A stretch of DNA of 64,000 nt from Rhodoblastus sphagnicola (GTDB lineage Bacteria > Pseudomonadota > Alphaproteobacteria > Rhizobiales > Beijerinckiaceae): positions 45,069-109,068 of the forward strand of contig NZ_NHSJ01000138.1 in the NCBI RefSeq assembly GCF_002937075.1, in the 5' to 3' direction. Below, piece after piece: positions 20,036 to 31,196 of the stretch (its first letter is position 1; every line of letters begins with the position of its first letter). A program made the position numbers and the translations under genes. The notes beneath the pieces were generated by a model. It worked only from the letters and a program-made list of their open reading frames with translations. It was not told the DNA's origin and searched no databases.

Positions 20036-21118
20036 TCAGCTTGAAAGGCCGCCCGCGAGCGTCGGCAGGTCGAGCGGCCTGAAGCCGTAATGCTGGAGCC
20101 AGCGCAGATCGGCTTCGAAGAAGGCGCGCAGATCGTTCATGCCATATTTGAGCATGGCGATGCGGTCTATGCCCATGCCCCAGGCGAACCCCTGGAACTC
20201 ATCGGGATCGACGCCGCAATTGCGCAGCACATTGGGATGGACCATGCCGCAGCCCAAGATTTCCAGCCAGTCGTCGCCCTCGCCGAAGCGCATTTCGCCG
20301 TTTTTCCGCGAACACTGGATATCGACTTCGGCGGAAGGCTCCGTGAAGGGGAAGAAGCTTGGACGGAAACGCATCTTCACATTGGGCACTTCGAAGAAGG
20401 TCTTGCAGAACTCTTCGAGGACCCATTTGAGATGGCCCATATGCGCCTTGCGGTCGATGACGAGGCCCTCGACCTGATGGAACATGGGGGTGTGGGTCTG
20501 GTCGGAATCGCAGCGATAGGTCCGGCCAGGACAGATCACGCGGATCGGCGGCGGGTTTTTCAGCATGGTGCGCACCTGCACCGGGGAGGTGTGGGTGCGC
20601 AAAAGCTTGCGCTCGCCGTTCTCCTTGCGGTTGAAGAAAAACGTGTCGTGCATCTCGCGCGCCGGATGTCCCGGCGGGAAGTTCAGCTTGGTGAAATTAT
20701 AGTCGTCGCTTTCGACATCCGGCCCTTCGGCGATGGAAAAGCCCATGTCGCTGAAAATCGCGGTCAACTCGTCCATGACCTGCGAAATCGGATGGATGCG
20801 GCCGGTTTCGAGGCCGCTGGCGCGGGCGGGAAGCGTCACGTCCAGCGTTTCCGCTCCGAGACGGGCTTCGAGCGCGGCTTCCTTGAGCGCGGTTTTCCGC
20901 GTCGAGAGCGCTTCGCTGACCTTGTCCTTCAGGGCGTTGATTTTGGCGCCTTCGGCCTTGCGCTCCTCCGGCGACATTTTTCCAAGCGTGGCGAGCAGGG
21001 CCGAGATCGCGCCCTTTTTGCCCAGCGCCGCGACGCGGACGTTTTCCAGCGCGGCCTCGGCGTCGGCGGCGTCAATGGCGGCGAGGGTTTCGGCTTCGAG
21101 TTTGGAGAGATCGGACAT
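20036..21118 (-). CDS. pheS: phenylalanyl-tRNA synthetase alpha subunit
   Basis: A 360-residue catalytic alpha subunit with an N-terminal coiled-coil arm (1-85) and class II synthetase core. Motif 2 lies around [18 protein letters not shown] with the catalytic Arg, and motif 3 around [28 protein letters not shown] is the conserved Phe-binding element. It precedes pheT. A strong terminator hairpin lies only 56-85 bases ahead of its ATG on the same strand, with no clear promoter in between, so expression may be controlled by attenuation. Confidence 0.97.
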   Translation of the reverse strand: MSDLSKLEAETLAAIDAADAEAALENVRVAALGKKGAISALLATLGKMSPEERKAEGAKINALKDKVSEALSTRKTALKEAALEARLGAETLDVTLPARASGLETGRIHPISQVMDELTAIFSDMGFSIAEGPDVESDDYNFTKLNFPPGHPAREMHDTFFFNRKENGERKLLRTHTSPVQVRTMLKNPPPIRVICPGRTYRCDSDQTHTPMFHQVEGLVIDRKAHMGHLKWVLEEFCKTFFEVPNVKMRFRPSFFPFTEPSAEVDIQCSRKNGEMRFGEGDDWLEILGCGMVHPNVLRNCGVDPDEFQGFAWGMGIDRIAMLKYGMNDLRAFFEADLRWLQHYGFRPLDLPTLAGGLSS

Positions 21119-21130
21119 TTATTCAGCCTT

Positions 21131-21165
21131 GCGTTGCTGCGCGTAATGCCACGCGGAGGCAACGC
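21131..21165 (-). promoter_or_regulatory. second stem in the pheS leader
   Basis: GCGTTGC (21131-21137) and GCAACGC (21159-21165) are perfect inverted repeats between the leader terminator and the pheS ribosome site. A third CAACGC copy at 21204-21209, just upstream of the terminator on the transcript, could compete for the same partner. This offers alternative leader structures, though I cannot show they form. Confidence 0.35.
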
Positions 21166-21173
21166 TGAAAAGC

Positions 21174-21203
21174 AAAAAAGCCCGCCGGGTCGCGGCGGGC
21201 TTT
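21174..21203 (-). terminator. leader terminator upstream of pheS
   Basis: On the minus strand GAAAGCCCGCCGCGACCCGG closes into a GC-rich hairpin with GCGGGC and is followed by TTTTTT, a canonical intrinsic terminator. It is 316 bases after the gyrB stop and just 56 before pheS, both on the minus strand. It is either a distant gyrB terminator or a pheST attenuator. Confidence 0.85.
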
Positions 21204-21248
21204 CAACGCTTTATCGGCAAGCGACCATCACACCTGATCGAGAAACCA

Positions 21249-21486
21249 AAAGCCTGACTCACTTATGGCCCTTTTCGGCCCAACTGGCCAACAAAGTCTG
21301 ACTCACTTGTCACCGTTCATCCGACTCTTTGGAAAAGAATGACACTCAAGACTGACTCAGTCGAAAAATAGGGGCTGCCAGCCTGCTTTCGGTCCCTTCC
21401 GGCGACGGACGGTAGTTTCCCTGCAACCAACGCGAGAGGTGTTCATTCGCGACTGTGGGTGCTGCCTATATATTAAAGTGAGTCGT
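21249..21486. repeat. four copies of a TGACTCACTT motif in the gyrB-pheS spacer
   Basis: AAAGCCTGACTCACTT at 21249-21264 and AAAGTCTGACTCACTT at 21293-21308 differ at one base. AAGACTGACTCAGT at 21348-21361 is a weaker third copy, and AAAGTGAGTCG at 21475-21485 is an inverted copy. Their spacing is 44, 55 and ~127 bases. The core TGASTCA is itself close to palindromic, as a protein-binding site would be. Confidence 0.6.
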
Positions 21487-21518
21487 CAAAGCGGCGCCGC
21501 TCTCCGCTCAACCGGAAC

Positions 21519-24026
<2,508 letters not shown>

Positions 24027-24074
24027 TCAGGCGAAAGGGCGGTGGAACGCGGCGTTCCCGCCGCTTATCCCCGA

Positions 24075-25283
24075 TCAGGCGCCGGTCAGGCTGCGCGGCG
24101 CCGGACTCACGACGGTCGTCGAGCCGTTGTTGACCTGAAGCACCGACAATCCCCGTTCGTTGCCGCCATCTGGCTTGAAGCGGAACACGCCATCGGCGCC
24201 GTTGAAGCCCGTGGCGCTGGTCAGAACCTCTTCGCTGAAGCCGCGGGCGCCCTGGGTCCGCGCCAGGGCCGCCGCCAAGGAAACGGAATCGTAGGCCAAG
24301 GTCGCGACTCGCGTGGGGTCGGCGCCGAATTTGGCGCGGTAGCGCTGGGCGAAGCCGACAAATCCGGCATTCTCGGGCGAGGCGAACCAGGCGCCTTGCA
24401 GCGCGGGGAGGCTCAGCACACGCGAATCGTTCCACAATCCCGTACCGAGAATTTGCAGCTTGTGCGAATCGAGGCCATTGGCGGCGAGCGCGCGGGCGAC
24501 GTCCGGCATGGCCGCCGCCTGCTCCGGGATGAACAAGGCGTCGACCTGGCCGCCAAGCGCGGCGATCTTGCTTGCGGCCTCCTTCGCGGAGCCGGAATTG
24601 TAACGCTCGATCGCGGCGACGCGCATGTCGCGTCGGGCGGCGGCCTGTTGCAGGGCGCCGAGGGCGACGTTGGCGTAGTCGTTGTTTGGCGCCATCACCG
24701 CGATCGATTTCTTGCCGTGGCTGGCGGCGTAATCCACGATGCGGTCGACGTAATTCTCGACCAGGAACGACAGGAGATAGACGCCCTTTGTCGTAACCGA
24801 CATGTCGGTGGAATAGGCGATCACCGGCTTTCCAGCGCCGTGCGCCGCTTCGGCCGCCGCGCGCACGTCGCCCGCGAACAGCGGCCCCAGGATCAATTCG
24901 GCGCCTTCGTTCAGCGCCACGTGCGTGGACTCCCTCGCGCCGTCGGGCGTCGAGCGATCGTCCTTGACCAGCAGGGTAATGTCCGACGCGCCCGCTTCGG
25001 AAAGCGCCAATTCCGCGGCGTTGCGCATGGATTGGCCAACGGCGCTCGGCCCGGAGCCTTGTGTCAGGGGCAGGATCAGCGCCACCTTGATCGGGCCTGA
25101 GCCAATGACGCCGCCATTGGCCGCCGCGCCTGGGAGGGCCGAAGATTGCACGGGAGCGACGGGGGCGTTCAGCGCCTCGTCCGTGCGGGTCAAGGACCCC
25201 AGACCAGTACTCGAACAGCCGACGAGCGCCGCAACGAGGCAGCAGCCGATGGCGCGAGGCCAAAAATCCATGGAAAGCCGCAA
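24075..25283 (-). CDS. periplasmic-binding lipoprotein, penicillin-binding protein activator type
   Basis: A 402-residue protein with a lipoprotein signal: hydrophobic run AIGCCLVAALVG followed by Cys in LVGCSSTG. The rest has the two-lobed Leu/Ile/Val-binding fold: VALILPLTQGSGPSAVGQSM, LLVKDDRSTPDGA, GPLFAGDVRAAAE and AIMAPNNDYANVALG. In alphaproteobacteria such stand-alone lipoproteins without a transporter are usually assigned to the LpoA-like/penicillin-binding-protein-activator family, suggesting a cell wall role. The TTG at 25283 follows GGAGGAAGAG at ideal spacing and is preferred over ATG 25271. It is divergent from rsmI. Confidence 0.85.
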   Translation of the reverse strand: MRLSMDFWPRAIGCCLVAALVGCSSTGLGSLTRTDEALNAPVAPVQSSALPGAAANGGVIGSGPIKVALILPLTQGSGPSAVGQSMRNAAELALSEAGASDITLLVKDDRSTPDGARESTHVALNEGAELILGPLFAGDVRAAAEAAHGAGKPVIAYSTDMSVTTKGVYLLSFLVENYVDRIVDYAASHGKKSIAVMAPNNDYANVALGALQQAAARRDMRVAAIERYNSGSAKEAASKIAALGGQVDALFIPEQAAAMPDVARALAANGLDSHKLQILGTGLWNDSRVLSLPALQGAWFASPENAGFVGFAQRYRAKFGADPTRVATLAYDSVSLAAALARTQGARGFSEEVLTSATGFNGADGVFRFKPDGGNERGLSVLQVNNGSTTVVSPAPRSLTGA

Positions 25284-25449
25284 ACTCTTCCTCCGCGTTG
25301 CGTCGAAGGCGGTCCTTCAGCTGTACGCGCTTGACAGATCCTGAAGCGCAGTCATACGGCATAGGCGAGCGGTCTGGCAACTGAAAGCGGCGAGTCGCCG
25401 AGGGCTGGCCCGCTTTTTGCGAAGTCGTGTTTCTCGAAAGGCGCGCGCC

Positions 25450-26370
25450 ATGGTGCATGATCCGTCGAATGCGCAGCCGGTTTCATCCTTCGTCGCGTTC
25501 GGATTGCGCGCGGAAGCCGAGAGAATAGCGCCCGGATTGCACGTCGTCGCCACCCCGATCGGCAATTTGCGCGACATCACCTTGCGCGCCCTGGCGACGC
25601 TGGCGGCGGCCGACGCCGTTCTCGCCGAGGATACCCGCGTCAGCCGCAACCTGCTTGCGCATTACGGCATCGCCACGCCGCTGGTCGCCTATCACGAGCA
25701 CAACGCCGCCGCCATGCGGCCGATCTTGCTGGCGCGGCTGCAAAAAGGCGAAAGCCTCGCCCTGATTTCCGACGCCGGCACGCCGCTGGTGTCCGATCCC
25801 GGGTTCAAGCTGGTGGTCGAAGCCGTGGCGCTTGGCTTGCCGGTGACTTCGGCGCCGGGCCCGTCGGCGGTGCTTGCCGCCCTGGTGGTCGCGGGCTTGC
25901 CGACCGACCGCTTTTTCTTCGAGGGGTTTCTTCCCGCCAAGAGCGGCGCGCGGCGCGCGCGCATCGCGGAATTGGCGGCCATTCCCGGCACGCTGGTGTT
26001 TTTCGAATCCGCGCGCCGGCTGGTGGAAACGCTTGGCGACCTCGCCGCCGTGCTGGGCCCGCGCGATGCGGCGGTCGCGCGCGAGCTGACCAAGCATTTC
26101 GAATCCGTGCGACGCGGCGCGCTCGATGTCTTGGCGGTGGATTATGAGCGGGACGGCCCGCCAAAAGGCGAAATCGTCCTTCTGGTGGCGCCGCCCGGCG
26201 AGGAAGCGCCCGCGCTTGCGGGCGCCGCCCTCGACGACCGCATTCGGGCCGCCTTGCGGAAATTTTCAGTCAAGGACGCCGCCAGCGTCGTCTCCGCCGA
26301 GACAGGTCACCCGCGACGGGTGATTTACGCGCGCGCTCTGGAGATTTCCGTCGAAGACAAGGCCGAATGA
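25450..26370 (+). CDS. rsmI: 16S rRNA (cytidine-1402-2'-O)-methyltransferase
   Basis: A 306-residue tetrapyrrole-methylase-fold enzyme that methylates the ribose of C1402 of 16S rRNA. Diagnostic motifs are VVATPIGNLRDITLRAL, EDTRVSRNLLAHYGI, ISDAGTPLVSDPGFKLV, and the GPSAVLAALVVAGLPTDRF loop. The ATG at 25450 has AAAGG ahead of it; a TTG at 25417 would add 11 residues. The C-terminal RsmI-specific domain is present. It is divergent from the lipoprotein gene and overlaps yraN by four bases, the usual arrangement of these two genes. Confidence 0.96.
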   Translation: MVHDPSNAQPVSSFVAFGLRAEAERIAPGLHVVATPIGNLRDITLRALATLAAADAVLAEDTRVSRNLLAHYGIATPLVAYHEHNAAAMRPILLARLQKGESLALISDAGTPLVSDPGFKLVVEAVALGLPVTSAPGPSAVLAALVVAGLPTDRFFFEGFLPAKSGARRARIAELAAIPGTLVFFESARRLVETLGDLAAVLGPRDAAVARELTKHFESVRRGALDVLAVDYERDGPPKGEIVLLVAPPGEEAPALAGAALDDRIRAALRKFSVKDAASVVSAETGHPRRVIYARALEISVEDKAE

Positions 26371-26738
26371 CCCACGAAAGACAAAAGGCGCGCGCATTCG
26401 GACTGCGCGCCGAAAGCCTGGCGGCGCTCTGGCTGCGACTCAAACTTTATCGGATCGTCGCGCGCAATGTCGTGGCGCGGGGCGGCGAGATCGATATTGT
26501 GGCGCATCGGGGCGCGACCGTGGTCTTTGTCGAGGTGAAGGCGCGGCCCCAAGTGGATATGGCGCGGGAGGCGATCACGGCGGTCAAGGTCGCGCGCATC
26601 TCGCGCGCGGCGCGGTTTTGGCTTTCCCGCAATCATTGGGCCGCCAATCTCATTGTTCGAGGCGACGCGATTTTCATCTCGCCGGGCCGTCCGCCGCAGC
26701 ATGTCGCCGACGCCTTCACGCTCGACCTGTTCCGCTGA
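26367..26738 (+). CDS. yraN: YraN/UPF0102 family endonuclease-like protein
   Basis: A 123-residue protein with a predicted Holliday-junction-resolvase-like fold. The core motif GGEIDIVAHRGATVVFVEVKARPQ contains the Asp and Glu-x-Lys residues of the PD-(D/E)XK nuclease site. The start ATGA overlaps the rsmI stop codon. The biological role of the family is not settled; nuclease activity is inferred from the fold. Confidence 0.93.
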   Translation: MTHERQKARAFGLRAESLAALWLRLKLYRIVARNVVARGGEIDIVAHRGATVVFVEVKARPQVDMAREAITAVKVARISRAARFWLSRNHWAANLIVRGDAIFISPGRPPQHVADAFTLDLFR

Positions 26739-26868
26739 ACGCCGAGTTTTTTTGTCGCGCGCTCTAGCCTTTTCGCGACATTCTCTGTATGAGACGCGCT
26801 CTTGAATTTCCGCGCGCCCCCGATTGCGCGCCTAGAACATCCTCGCGCAAGCGGGCACGGAGAAGAAA

Positions 26869-27057
26869 ATGGCTGTTCCGAAAAGAAAAACCTCGCCGAT
26901 GAAGCGCGGCTTCCGGCGCTCGGCCGATGCGCTGGCCGCGCCGACCTATGTCGAGGACAAGGATTCCGGCGAACTGCGCCGTCCGCATCACGTCGATCTC
27001 AAGACGGGCATGTACAACGGTCGTCAGGTCTTGACGCTGAAGTCCAAGGAAGATTGA
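26869..27057 (+). CDS. rpmF: 50S ribosomal protein L32
   Basis: A 62-residue ribosomal protein with the classical N-terminus [18 protein letters not shown] and the [16 protein letters not shown] segment. The zinc-binding cysteines seen in some L32 proteins are absent, as in the alphaproteobacterial form. GGAGAAG precedes the ATG. A strong intrinsic terminator lies 92 bases downstream. Confidence 0.97.
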   Translation: MAVPKRKTSPMKRGFRRSADALAAPTYVEDKDSGELRRPHHVDLKTGMYNGRQVLTLKSKED

Positions 27058-27391
27058 TCCAGACAGCGATCTGGTGAAAGGGCCGGGGAATTCCAGCCCT
27101 TCAGTTTTGGCGTTGCTGATTTTTGCGACAGCTAAATTCCAACGTGAAGGGCCATGGCTTCAAAGCTGTGGCCTTTTTCTTTAACGTCACGCTTTTGCGC
27201 GGCGATGCGACGGCAAGGCTGGGTTTTCCCGCAACGGGCGCCAGCCTGCAAGACGACCAAATCCTTCGGAAAGCCGACACGCCGTGAGGGAGCCTCCGAT
27301 CGGAGGCGCGGATAGTCGCGCAAGCGGGTCTGGTCAAAGGCATTGGAAAATGTTCCGTCGGGCGCTATAAATGCGCGCGTGGAGTCCGTAA
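27058..27391. other. rpmF-phaC intergenic region
   Basis: Beyond the rpmF terminator this 334-bp stretch has no recognisable gene. The 210 bases between the terminator and the phaC ATG presumably contain the phaC promoter, but I see no clear -35/-10 pair. Confidence 0.45.
27150..27178 (+). terminator. terminator after rpmF
   Basis: GGCCATGGCT and AGCTGTGGCC pair in a 10-bp stem (two G-U pairs) with a TCAA loop, followed by TTTTTCTTT. It is a canonical intrinsic terminator. Confidence 0.85.
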
Positions 27392-29074
27392 ATGCCTGAA
27401 AGCGCAACCACTGGGCAGCCCCCACGCGATGAACCGTCGGGCGCGGCTGACGAGGGCGGGTTGCCAGGGCCGCTCGCGCCGGACACGTTGACACCCGCCT
27501 TGATGGATGTCTTCAGCCACGCCGCGGCGAATCCGGCTTTTTGGCTCAAACAGGGGCTGGTCGCCTTTGAAGACGCGCAAGGCGCGATCCGCGACGGCGA
27601 GGTTCCCAAGACCGGTAGGGACGATCATCGATTTTCCGATCCCGCTTGGCGCGCGCCGCCGTTCAATTTCGTTGCGCGGAATTTCCAGTTGGCGGAAGGA
27701 TGGCTGGAACAAGCCGCGCGCAACGTTCCCGGAATTTCAGCTCATCACGCGGATTTGGCGGCTTTTGCGGCGCGTCAATGGCTCGACGCTTTTTCCCCGT
27801 CGAATATTCCATGGATGAATCCCGAAGTTCTGCGCGTGACCCTGGAACAGGGCGGTCTCAACTTGGTTCGAGGAGCGCAATATTGCTTGGATGATCTGAG
27901 CAATGAATATTCTCACAAGCGCGCTCCCAGCGATTATATCGTTGGAAAGGATCTCGCCGCGACCTCCGGCAAGGTGGTTTTGCGCAATGAACTGATTGAG
28001 TTGATTCAATATACACCTGTGACCGAGAAAACACGGCCGGAGCCTGTTCTTATCGTTCCAGCCTGGATCATGAAATACTATATTCTTGATCTCTCTCCGC
28101 ACAATTCGTTGATTCGCTACCTGGTTGGTCGGGGATATACGGTATTTTGCATCTCATGGCGCAATCCAGGCCGGGAGTTGGCTCAGACGTGTCTGGACGA
28201 TTACCGCCGACTGGGTCCGATGACCGCGCTCGACGCCATTGAACACATCACCAAGGCCAAATCTGTTCACGCCCTCGGCTATTGCCTGGGTGGAACACTG
28301 CTCGCCGCCACGGCGGCGGCAATGGCGCGAGACGGCGATGGGCGCCTCGCGAGCTTGACGCTCCTGGCCGCCCAAACGGATTTCTCCGAGCCGGGAGAAC
28401 TCAAGATCTTCATCGATGAGACGCAGCTTGATCGATTGGATCGCCTGATGGCCCGGCAGGGCTATCTTGAAGCGTGGCAAATGGCCGGAGCCTTCAGCAT
28501 GCTCCGGGCGCGCGACCTCGTCTGGTCTCGGATCGTGAAAACCTATCTGCTCGGAGAAAGAGAGCATCCAAACGATTTGATGGCCTGGAACGCCGACGCG
28601 ACCCGAATGCCCTATCGCATGCATTCGGAATATCTGCGCGGAATGTTCCTGAACAATGATTTGGCCAAGGGACGGTTTCTGGCCGGAGGGCGCGCCGTTG
28701 ACCTTGCCGCGATCGCCGCCCCAATTTTCGCCGTGGGCGCGGAGACGGACCATGTCGCGCCCTGGCGATCCGTATTCAAGATTGTTGATTTGATCCCCGG
28801 CGACACCGTGTTTCTGCTGGCCTCGGGAGGCCACAACAGCGGAATCGTGAGCGAGCCCGGACACAAGAATCGCTCGTACCGCCTTATGAAGCGCGCAAAA
28901 GGCCAGCCGTCGCCAACGCCGGACGACTATCTGGCGCGCGCGCCACACTTCGCGGGTTCCTGGTGGCTGGCATGGGTTGACTGGCTCGATTCGCTTTCCG
29001 GTCCGCCTATCGATCCTCCTCCGATGGCGCCCGCGCTGTGCGATGCCCCCGGCATGTATGTGTTGCAACGCTGA
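27392..29074 (+). CDS. phaC: poly(3-hydroxyalkanoate) synthase
   Basis: A 560-residue PHA synthase of the class I/II size range, polymerising 3-hydroxyacyl-CoA at the granule surface. The N-terminal PhaC domain (FNFVARNFQLAEGW, WMNPEVLRVTLEQGG) leads to an alpha/beta-hydrolase core with the lipase-like box GYCLGGT, whose Cys298 replaces Ser as nucleophile; the Asp in GAETDHVAPW and the His in SGGHNSGIV complete the triad. GGAG precedes the ATG. The last six codons are the first unit of an 18-bp tandem repeat that includes the stop codon. No phaA, phaB or phasin gene is in the window; a lipid-like ACP/KAS cassette follows. Confidence 0.94.
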   Translation: MPESATTGQPPRDEPSGAADEGGLPGPLAPDTLTPALMDVFSHAAANPAFWLKQGLVAFEDAQGAIRDGEVPKTGRDDHRFSDPAWRAPPFNFVARNFQLAEGWLEQAARNVPGISAHHADLAAFAARQWLDAFSPSNIPWMNPEVLRVTLEQGGLNLVRGAQYCLDDLSNEYSHKRAPSDYIVGKDLAATSGKVVLRNELIELIQYTPVTEKTRPEPVLIVPAWIMKYYILDLSPHNSLIRYLVGRGYTVFCISWRNPGRELAQTCLDDYRRLGPMTALDAIEHITKAKSVHALGYCLGGTLLAATAAAMARDGDGRLASLTLLAAQTDFSEPGELKIFIDETQLDRLDRLMARQGYLEAWQMAGAFSMLRARDLVWSRIVKTYLLGEREHPNDLMAWNADATRMPYRMHSEYLRGMFLNNDLAKGRFLAGGRAVDLAAIAAPIFAVGAETDHVAPWRSVFKIVDLIPGDTVFLLASGGHNSGIVSEPGHKNRSYRLMKRAKGQPSPTPDDYLARAPHFAGSWWLAWVDWLDSLSGPPIDPPPMAPALCDAPGMYVLQR

Positions 29075-29110
29075 TATGTGTTGCAACGCTGATATGTGTC
29101 GCAACGCTGA
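29057..29110 (+). repeat. three tandem 18-bp repeats across the phaC stop codon
   Basis: The unit TATGTGTTGCAACGCTGA occurs at 29057-29074 and 29075-29092 exactly, and at 29093-29110 with one change (T to C). The first unit encodes the last five residues (YVLQR) and the TGA of phaC. Each further unit would encode the same residues and stop in frame. Confidence 0.95.
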
Positions 29111-29297
29111 CCTGGGCGATGGCGCGGTCAAGCGGCGGGCCTCGGCCTTCTCGACCGAAAATTGTTGGTGCGAGCCCAAGGCATTTGCTACATGAGAAAG
29201 ATCGCGTTCGAACGCGCGATAACAAATCCGCCGATTTTCCGCCGCAAAGCGGGCGGAATTCGGCGACTGAGCAGCGACTGCAATCAGAGGTGAGCTT

Positions 29298-29573
29298 GTG
29301 ACTTCGGCCCCGAATGACCAGCAAGCGATGGTCAACGAGATTCTCAACGTGATCGCGACCGAGGGGATGATTTCTCGCGAAAAACTACAAGATGACGCGA
29401 CGATTGAAAGCCTGGGATTGAAATCCATCGATATCGTCATGATCCTGACCGCGATCGAAGAAAAATTCGACGTTTATATCCCGATGGACGGCTCGTTCCA
29501 GGAGGCCAAGGACCTCAAGGGCCTGGTCGAGGCGATCGGCGCGCATATCATCAAGGAAAAAGCGGAGAAATGA
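29298..29573 (+). CDS. acyl carrier protein
   Basis: A 91-residue ACP. The phosphopantetheine site is Ser43 in LGLKSIDIVM, a variant of the usual DSL box with Lys in front of the Ser. The helix pattern (MVNEILNVIATEG, IVMILTAIEEKFDVYIP) fits the ACP fold. The GTG start follows GAGGTG. It lacks the highly acidic composition of housekeeping AcpP, which suggests a dedicated carrier. The next gene overlaps it by four bases. The ACP is 223 bp from phaC and may have its own promoter. Confidence 0.92.
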   Translation: MTSAPNDQQAMVNEILNVIATEGMISREKLQDDATIESLGLKSIDIVMILTAIEEKFDVYIPMDGSFQEAKDLKGLVEAIGAHIIKEKAEK

Positions 29574-30784
29574 CCGCTCGCCGCGTCGTCGTCACGGGCA
29601 TGGGATCCGTGTCCGCCGCAGGAACCGGCGTCGAACCTTTATGGCGCGCCGCCCGCGACGGGCAATCGTGCGTGGGGGCGCTGGAGGTGCGCCAGCCCTA
29701 CGGTGGACGGATCAAGATTTCCGCCCAGGTGCGTGATTTCGATGTGGACGCGCGCCTCGAGCCGGGAGTCGCGCCATTTGCCGACCGTTTCGCCGCCTAT
29801 GCGCTGGTTGCGGCCGATGAGGCCTTCGCCCAGGCGGGACTCGATCGCGCCGTGCGCCAGGGTCCGCGCTGCGCCGCTCTGCTCGGCACCGGCATTGGCG
29901 GCATGCACACGATCGACGACGGCATCTACTCCGTCTATTTCGCCAACAAGCGGCCCGAGGCGCTGACGGTGCCAAAACTCATTCCCAGCGCGGGGCCGGC
30001 GTTGCTGTCGATGCGATTTGGCGCGACCGGTCCGTGTTTCGCCGTGGCGAGCGCGTGTTCGTCCGGCGCCCAGGCCATCGGCCTGGCCATGCAGATGATC
30101 CGATCGGGCATGATCGATCGCGCCATCGTCGGCGGCGCCGAAGCCTGCGCAACCAACGGCGCCATGCGCGCTTGGGAAAGCTTGCGTGTTCTGACCCCCG
30201 ATCTGTGCCGGCCCTTCGCCAAGAACCGCAATGGCATGGTGTTGGGCGAAGGCGCGGCGATATTCATCCTCGAAGCCGAGGAGATCGCGCGCGCGCGCGG
30301 CGCCCGCCCGCTGTGTTATCTCGCCGGATACGGCACCAACAGCGACGCGCTCGATCCGGTCCGCCCGGACGAGGCGAGCGCGTCCGCCTGCATGAACATG
30401 GCTCTGGACGACGCCGGCCTCAAGCCGGAAGATATCGCCTATGTGAACGCCCACGGGACCGCCACCGTCGCCAATGACGCCAACGAGGCGGAGGCGTTGA
30501 ATCGCAGTTTCGGATCGCATTGCGAAAACTTGCTGGTGTCATCGACAAAGCCCATTCACGGTCATACGCTTGGCGCGGCGGGCGCGATCGAACTCGTCAT
30601 TTCCGTGATGGCGTTGCGGGAACAAGTCGCCCCCCCCAGCATGAATGTCGAGCTTCAGGATCCGCGCTGCGCGATCAGGCTGGTTGGCGCGGCGGCCGTT
30701 GAATGGCCCATGCGCGCGGTGCTTTCCAACTCCTTCGCTTTCGGCGGCATCAACGCATCGCTCATTGTCACGCCGGCGGCTTGA
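29570..30784 (+). CDS. beta-ketoacyl-ACP synthase, KAS II-like
   Basis: A 404-residue condensing enzyme with a complete Cys-His-His triad: Cys163 in ASACSSGAQAIG, His295 in NAHGTAT and His332 in KPIHGHTLGAAG. The C-terminal SNSFAFGGINASL is typical of FabF-type enzymes. The start overlaps the ACP stop as ATGA, so the two are translated as a pair. It likely extends acyl chains on the dedicated ACP; the substrate length cannot be predicted. FabF of the housekeeping pathway usually sits with fabG/acpP/fabD, so this is a specialised copy. Confidence 0.94.
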   Translation: MTARRVVVTGMGSVSAAGTGVEPLWRAARDGQSCVGALEVRQPYGGRIKISAQVRDFDVDARLEPGVAPFADRFAAYALVAADEAFAQAGLDRAVRQGPRCAALLGTGIGGMHTIDDGIYSVYFANKRPEALTVPKLIPSAGPALLSMRFGATGPCFAVASACSSGAQAIGLAMQMIRSGMIDRAIVGGAEACATNGAMRAWESLRVLTPDLCRPFAKNRNGMVLGEGAAIFILEAEEIARARGARPLCYLAGYGTNSDALDPVRPDEASASACMNMALDDAGLKPEDIAYVNAHGTATVANDANEAEALNRSFGSHCENLLVSSTKPIHGHTLGAAGAIELVISVMALREQVAPPSMNVELQDPRCAIRLVGAAAVEWPMRAVLSNSFAFGGINASLIVTPAA

Positions 30785-30785
30785 C

Positions 30786-31196
30786 ATGACGGGCGCGCCG
30801 ACAGTTCAGCGCGCCGGTCCCCTGCGCGTCACCACGGCGAAGGAGGCGGTGCGGGCGTTCCGGCGTGAAACCGGTTGGCGCGACGAGGACGGCGCGGTGC
30901 CCCTCAGTTTCCCGGTTGTCTGGATGAAAAGCCCGGAAATCGGCGAACCGATCCGCGCCGCCGCGCAAGAAATCGGTCTTCCCGTGCATGAGGCGCAAAA
31001 TTTTGACTATTTCGAGCCGCTGCAACTCGACAAGGCTTACGATCTCATGCTGGAATTACGACGCGAGATGGATCCGCCCCGCCTGATTGCGACGGCGGAG
31101 ATTCACGCCGTCGACGGCTCCATCGTCGGCAGCGTGGTTTCGACGCTTCGTTTGATCGATCCGGCTGCAATTCCTGTTTCCGAGGCCCCCGTTTGA
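30786..31196 (+). CDS. hot-dog protein like the MaoC dehydratase N-terminal half
   Basis: A 136-residue protein resembling the FAS1-like/MaoC N-terminal dehydratase domain: a substrate-covering helix region, then HEAQNFDYFEPLQLDKAYDL, which matches the xxxExxFxYxxPLxxGD signature, and the strands LIATAEIHAVDGSIVGSVVST. It lacks the catalytic Asp/His motif, as expected for the non-catalytic half of a two-subunit hydratase. The ATG lies one base after the ketosynthase stop and its own TGA overlaps the next start. I infer it pairs with the following gene. Confidence 0.7.
   Translation: MTGAPTVQRAGPLRVTTAKEAVRAFRRETGWRDEDGAVPLSFPVVWMKSPEIGEPIRAAAQEIGLPVHEAQNFDYFEPLQLDKAYDLMLELRREMDPPRLIATAEIHAVDGSIVGSVVSTLRLIDPAAIPVSEAPV

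Larger units (their letters stand above)
21119..21518. other. 400-bp gyrB-pheS spacer
   Basis: No convincing gene is present. The region holds the leader terminator, the inverted repeats beside pheS and the TGACTCACTT repeats, each listed separately. A 29-codon frame on the minus strand (21446-21357) ends with two Phe codons but has no ribosome site. Confidence 0.6.

Noticed and set aside
17578..20082. Long plus-strand open frame opposite pheT
   Set aside because: It is antisense to a full-length pheT with all its domains; the long open frame follows from high GC content and codon bias.
21357..21446. 29-codon minus-strand frame ending with Phe-Phe as a possible pheST leader peptide
   Set aside because: It has no ribosome site and lies ~150 bases upstream of the terminator, too far for classical attenuation by a stalled ribosome.
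29007..29324. Minus-strand peptide with repeated ISVATH units
   Set aside because: It is only the antisense translation of the 18-bp repeat at the phaC end; no ribosome site or family.
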